15,852 nt of DNA, from NCBI GenBank assembly GCA_005800795.1, contig SYEN01000529.1, forward strand, positions 1 to 15,852. The letters are read 5' to 3'. Each line of letters opens with the position of its first letter. The stretch's first letter is position 1. Below, one piece after another: positions 12,958-15,852 of the stretch. Below the pieces are notes generated by a model, which had not been told where the DNA came from, made no database searches, and was given only the letters and a program-made list of their open reading frames with translations. Source of the DNA: Burkholderiales bacterium (GTDB lineage Bacteria > Pseudomonadota > Gammaproteobacteria > Burkholderiales > SG8-41). The position numbers and the translations under genes were made by a program.

Positions 12958-14589
12958 ATGCTGTGGCTTGCGCTGCATTTTCGCCATCTGCCGCTGGAAG
13001 TTTTCACGCGCGGCACGCCGCTGCAGTCACAACCCGCGGCCACGGCGGTTACTTCCAGCGCCGAAACCAGTGCCGTCGTAGTCGCCGCCGACCGTCAGGC
13101 GCTGGCGCGCGGCGTGCAGCCGGGCATGAGCGTATCGACCGCCTGCGCACTGGCCCCGGGGCTGCACACTCTTACGCGCGATAGCGCCCGCGAGCAGGCC
13201 ACGCTGGCCCGTATTGCGGCATGGGCGCTGCAATTTACCTCGCTGGTTAGCGTGGCCGGGCCGGCCCCCTTCCCTCACCCCCGCCCCCTCGGCTCTGCTT
13301 CAAGTGTGCCCTTGTCCCAAGGGGAGAGGGGGAGTTCGAGCGCCCCGCCCGAGCGGGGCGATGTCTCGACTGTGCTGCTGGAAATCGAAGGCTCGCTGAA
13401 ACTCTTCGGCGGTCTCGCCAAACTGCACCAGCAGATTGCACGCGGAGTGGCCGATCTGGGGTTCAGCGTCAGCATCGCCTGTGCGCCCACGCCGCTGGCC
13501 GCGCAGTGGTTGGCAGGCGCGGGCGCCACGGGTATTAACGTGCGCGTGCAGCACCGCGACGCGCTGCGCCACGCACTGGAAAAACTGCCCGCTGCCCTGA
13601 TTTGCGAGGACAACGCCACGCGCCAGTTGCTACACAGTGTCGGCGCACATACGCTGGGTGACTGCCTGCGCCTGCCGCGCGATGGCCTCGCACGCCGCGC
13701 CGGCCCGCGTTTGCTCAAGCAACTGGATCGTGCACTGGGTCTCATCCCCGATCCACGCCTGCCGTTTGTTGCCCCACAAACCTGGAGCGCCGCACTGCAA
13801 CTGCCCGCGCCCGTAGCCAACGCTGAGGCACTGCTTTTTGCCGCGCGCCGTCTGCTCGCCGAACTGTGCGGCTGGCTGGCCGCCAGCGGCCATGGCGTGC
13901 AACGTCCCCGGTTTGAATTTATCCATGAAAAACAATTAGTTACGATAATCACGCTGGAACTTGCCAGCGCCACCCGAGAGCTTGAGCACCTGACCACGCT
14001 GCTGCGCGAACGCCTGGCCCGCACCGAGCTGCCGTGCGCCGCCATCGAAATCGTCATCGCCTCAGGCCGGGTGGTGCCGCTCGCCTCGCGCAACCTCGCT
14101 TTTTTACCCGGCGGTGCAGAACAGGCCAGCGACGCAGCGCGCTTTGTCGAGCGGCTCAACGCACGGCTCGGCGCACAGGCCATCTGCGGCCTGACGCCGC
14201 ATGCCGATTACCGCCCGGAACGCGCCTGGCGCGCCTGCCGTCCGGGTGCCACCAACGACACTGCCGCAGGCGTATCTGCCGCCACCCCAACCGATGCCCC
14301 TACCCGCCCACTGTGGCTGCTGACCACGCCGCGCCCTTTGAAAGAGGGTAGTCATGTGGGAGACGCCGGCAGAACCAACGGTATGAAAGCCGGCGCCGCG
14401 CCGCGCGACAGCGACGGCAGCCCGCTGTCGCTGCTCGCCGGCCCCGAACGCATCGAAGCCGGCTGGTGGGATGGCCGGCATGTCGCGCGCGATTACTTTG
14501 TCGCGCGCAACCAGGCACAATCGCTGCTATGGATATACCGCGAGCGCGACATCAATGCGCGCTGGTACCTGCATGGTTTTTTTTCGTAG
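12958..14589 (+). CDS. imuB: DNA polymerase Y-family protein ImuB, with in-frame repeat insertion
   Basis: ImuB is a Y-family polymerase relative lacking polymerase activity that bridges ImuA, DnaE2 and the sliding clamp. It has 543 residues, longer than most (about 470-520). The N-terminus LWLALHFRHLPLEVF and VVVAADRQALARGVQPGMS, the LLEIEGSLKLFGG segment (140-152), a helix-hairpin-helix-like SVGAHTLGDCLRLPRDGLARRAG and the C-terminus LLAGPERIEAGWWDG/RDYFVARN/WYLHGFFS are all typical. RPLWLL (450-455) may be a degenerate clamp-binding motif. Residues about 102-136 (with PHPRPLG, PLSQGERG) are encoded by a dispersed palindromic repeat inserted in frame. A second possible extra segment is at about 460-482. 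It follows imuA by 27 bases. No dnaE2 follows. Confidence 0.9.
   Translation: MLWLALHFRHLPLEVFTRGTPLQSQPAATAVTSSAETSAVVVAADRQALARGVQPGMSVSTACALAPGLHTLTRDSAREQATLARIAAWALQFTSLVSVAGPAPFPHPRPLGSASSVPLSQGERGSSSAPPERGDVSTVLLEIEGSLKLFGGLAKLHQQIARGVADLGFSVSIACAPTPLAAQWLAGAGATGINVRVQHRDALRHALEKLPAALICEDNATRQLLHSVGAHTLGDCLRLPRDGLARRAGPRLLKQLDRALGLIPDPRLPFVAPQTWSAALQLPAPVANAEALLFAARRLLAELCGWLAASGHGVQRPRFEFIHEKQLVTIITLELASATRELEHLTTLLRERLARTELPCAAIEIVIASGRVVPLASRNLAFLPGGAEQASDAARFVERLNARLGAQAICGLTPHADYRPERAWRACRPGATNDTAAGVSAATPTDAPTRPLWLLTTPRPLKEGSHVGDAGRTNGMKAGAAPRDSDGSPLSLLAGPERIEAGWWDGRHVARDYFVARNQAQSLLWIYRERDINARWYLHGFFS
13272..13335 (+). repeat. Dispersed palindromic repeat inserted in imuB
   Basis: CCCTCACCCCCGCCCCCTC, then CCCTTGTCCCAAGGGGAGAG followed by GGGGAG. 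The right part has a CCCTTG/CAAGGG stem, and the left CCCTC/GAGAGGG arms are complementary. This resembles the CCCTCACCCC...GGGGAGAGGGG intergenic repeats scattered in many proteobacterial genomes. Here it is translated in frame as PHPRPL...PLSQGERG, within ImuB residues 106-125. Confidence 0.7.
13341..13360 (+). repeat. Strong hairpin next to the imuB repeat
   Basis: CGCCCCG and CGGGGCG pair perfectly around CCCGAG (7-bp GC-only stem). It adjoins the dispersed repeat and is probably part of the same insertion (ImuB residues about 129-134, APPERG). Confidence 0.6.
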
Positions 14590-14595
14590 GCCGGG

Positions 14596-15684
14596 TTACT
14601 TGCCCAACGCCGCATTCACCCGTGGCATGACCTGAGTCGCCATCAACTCCATTGAGCGCTTTGCGAGCTTCGGATCGACCCAATCGTGGCCGCAATAGAG
14701 CAACGTGCCGAAGTCGCCAATGGTGTCGCGGAACTTGAGTATCTGCTCGACCACCGAATCGACGCCACCCGCGATCACCAGCGTATCCAGCACGAATTCC
14801 ACCGTCACCGCTTCGTCGGGCATCGACAGATCAGGCTTATAGATACTCGCCGCGCCGCGTGATTTACGCTTGGTAAGCAGGTTCCAGAAGTAAAAGCCGT
14901 ACGGACCTTCGCGCGTCTTGGCATACCGTTTCGCCGTCGCGTCATCGTCCGCAACAAAAATACTTTTGCACACACGCCAATCCTGACGGTTCGCGGGTAG
15001 GCCGGCGATCTCGCAACCTTTGGCGTAACTTTCGAAATGCGTTTTCACCCAGTTGGGCTGCAAAAAATTCGCCGAAATCGGCTTCCAGCCGCGCTGTGCG
15101 GCCGCCATCACACCCTTAGAAAACGGCTCCACGACGGTAACGACGATTGGCGGATGCGGCTGCTGATAGGGCTTTAACATCACGCCCTGCCCCACTTCGG
15201 GAATCATGGTTTCTCGCGTGGAGATATTCCAGAATTCGCCCTTCAGATCGTACGGATGCTTGCCCGACCAAATACCCAGTATCTGATCGATCGACTCGAC
15301 AAACATTTTGGTGCGGTCGTTCTTGATGTTGCCGAACACTTCCTGATCCGAGCGCAACCCGCCGGGCCCAATGCCGAACAGGAATCGCCCTTCAAGCATG
15401 TGATCGACCATTGCCACATTTGCCGCCACCGCCGCCGGATGGCTGTTCGGCAGATTCACCGTGCCGCTGCCGAGCTTGATCTGTTTTGTGCCATGCGCAA
15501 GGCTCGCGATGAACGCCAGACATGACGGAATGTTTTCGCACACGTCGGTGGTGTGCTCGCCAATAAACGCGTCGCTGTAGCCCAGCGAGTCGGCCAGCAA
15601 AATCGCCTCGCGATCCTCTTTCAGCGTCTGCGTGTAATTACGCTCCGGCGGATGGATGGGCATGGTGAAAAAGCCGAGTTTCAT
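14596..15684 (-). CDS. LLM-class (luciferase-like) flavin-dependent monooxygenase
   Basis: The family is a TIM-barrel of FMN/F420-dependent monooxygenases related to bacterial luciferase. The 362 residues start MKLGFFTMPIHPPERNYTQTL; the first strand, LADSLGYSDAFIGEHTTD, IKLGSGTVNLPNSHPAAVAANVAMVDHMLEGRFLFGIGPGG and PYQQPHPPIVVTVVEP are family-typical. The C-terminal part, TLVIAGGVDSVVEQILKFRDTIGDFGTLLYC, matches the usual last helix and strand. The substrate cannot be predicted; long-chain or terpenoid oxidation is known in relatives. It is convergent with imuB, six bases apart, and the transposase remnant lies 44 bases upstream. No good ribosome-binding site is visible, and the first ATG was chosen because it matches the family start. 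Confidence 0.9.
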   Translation of the reverse strand: MKLGFFTMPIHPPERNYTQTLKEDREAILLADSLGYSDAFIGEHTTDVCENIPSCLAFIASLAHGTKQIKLGSGTVNLPNSHPAAVAANVAMVDHMLEGRFLFGIGPGGLRSDQEVFGNIKNDRTKMFVESIDQILGIWSGKHPYDLKGEFWNISTRETMIPEVGQGVMLKPYQQPHPPIVVTVVEPFSKGVMAAAQRGWKPISANFLQPNWVKTHFESYAKGCEIAGLPANRQDWRVCKSIFVADDDATAKRYAKTREGPYGFYFWNLLTKRKSRGAASIYKPDLSMPDEAVTVEFVLDTLVIAGGVDSVVEQILKFRDTIGDFGTLLYCGHDWVDPKLAKRSMELMATQVMPRVNAALGK

Positions 15685-15728
15685 GACGCGTCGTCCAGAA
15701 ATAAATTATTCAATAAAAACAAAGGTAA

Positions 15729-15852
15729 TTAGGGCGAAACGTAACTAAAGTAGATTTTAAGAAAGAGCTTGAATACGTTGTCGTTGCGGTGATTGTAACG
15801 GTATTCGATTTCCTTTAAATACATCGGGAAATAATACTTCGACACGCCGCGA
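15729..15852 (-). CDS. IS1595/ISXO2-like transposase, C-terminal end (cut by right edge)
   Basis: The minus strand reads in one open frame from the window edge to a TAA stop at 15729: RGVSKYYFPMYLKEIEYRYN then HRNDNVFKLFLKIYFSYVSP. The pattern GVSxxYxxxYLxExxYRYNHRxDxxFxxxL is the end of IS1595/IS1016-type (ISXO2-like) DDE transposases. About 41 codons are present; the catalytic part lies outside. No terminal inverted repeat is evident in the 44 bases between the stop and the LLM gene, so the element may be degraded at this end. Confidence 0.7.
   Translation of the reverse strand, partial: RGVSKYYFPMYLKEIEYRYNHRNDNVFKLFLKIYFSYVSP

Noticed and set aside
13275..14183. 302-residue minus-strand frame opposite imuB
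   Set aside because: It is an antisense shadow of GC-rich imuB codons; the Ser/Ala/Arg-rich product matches nothing.
1..15852. CRISPR array, phage or toxin-antitoxin system
   Set aside because: No regularly spaced repeats, phage structural genes or typical toxin-antitoxin pairs were seen; the small paired genes at 8856-9372 are all hydrophobic and sit in a membrane-protein operon.

Overview
The window looks like the chromosome of a betaproteobacterium, most likely Burkholderiales-related. This rests on a Bug/TctC-type solute-binding protein, a Tat-exported HiPIP, the rimP-nusA-infB order, and a lexA-imuA-imuB SOS cassette. No taxonomic search was possible, so the assignment is inference.

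Left part (1-2930, all minus strand): a conserved transcription/translation operon, rimP-nusA-infB, with infB running off the left edge. It has a recognisable sigma70-like promoter and a structured leader. The leader ends in a textbook intrinsic terminator placed before rimP, which suggests attenuation control of the operon. Next come a gene-poor stretch, an orphan Bug-family periplasmic binding protein (3261-4235) and about 0.6 kb with no recognisable gene.

Centre (4856-10845): two divergent gene groups. Leftward run a MerR-family regulator, a FolE-type GTP cyclohydrolase I, a BLUF blue-light photoreceptor, a DCC/DUF393 thiol-disulfide-type protein and a HiPIP. Rightward run a secreted fasciclin protein, a tightly packed set of tiny membrane proteins leading into a DUF3429-like membrane protein, a VOC-fold protein, a small GNAT and a 58-residue cysteine-rich protein. 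The MerR protein has a B12-domain-like middle without the cobalamin His motif, and a C-terminal CECPHH domain. A 10-bp core, CGGTTTTAAC, lies inside inverted repeats in both the merR/fasciclin and the merR/folE intergenic regions, so it is a candidate operator. The group looks like a light or photooxidative-stress module. It is the best candidate here for an undescribed system, but no photolyase gene is in the window.

Right part (10846-15852): about 0.55 kb of non-coding DNA, then lexA with a near-perfect SOS box over its -10 element, imuA and imuB. ImuB carries an in-frame dispersed-repeat insertion. The usual third member, dnaE2/imuC, is not next to it; a convergent luciferase-like flavin monooxygenase follows instead. 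The window closes with the C-terminal end of an IS1595/ISXO2-like transposase cut by the right edge.
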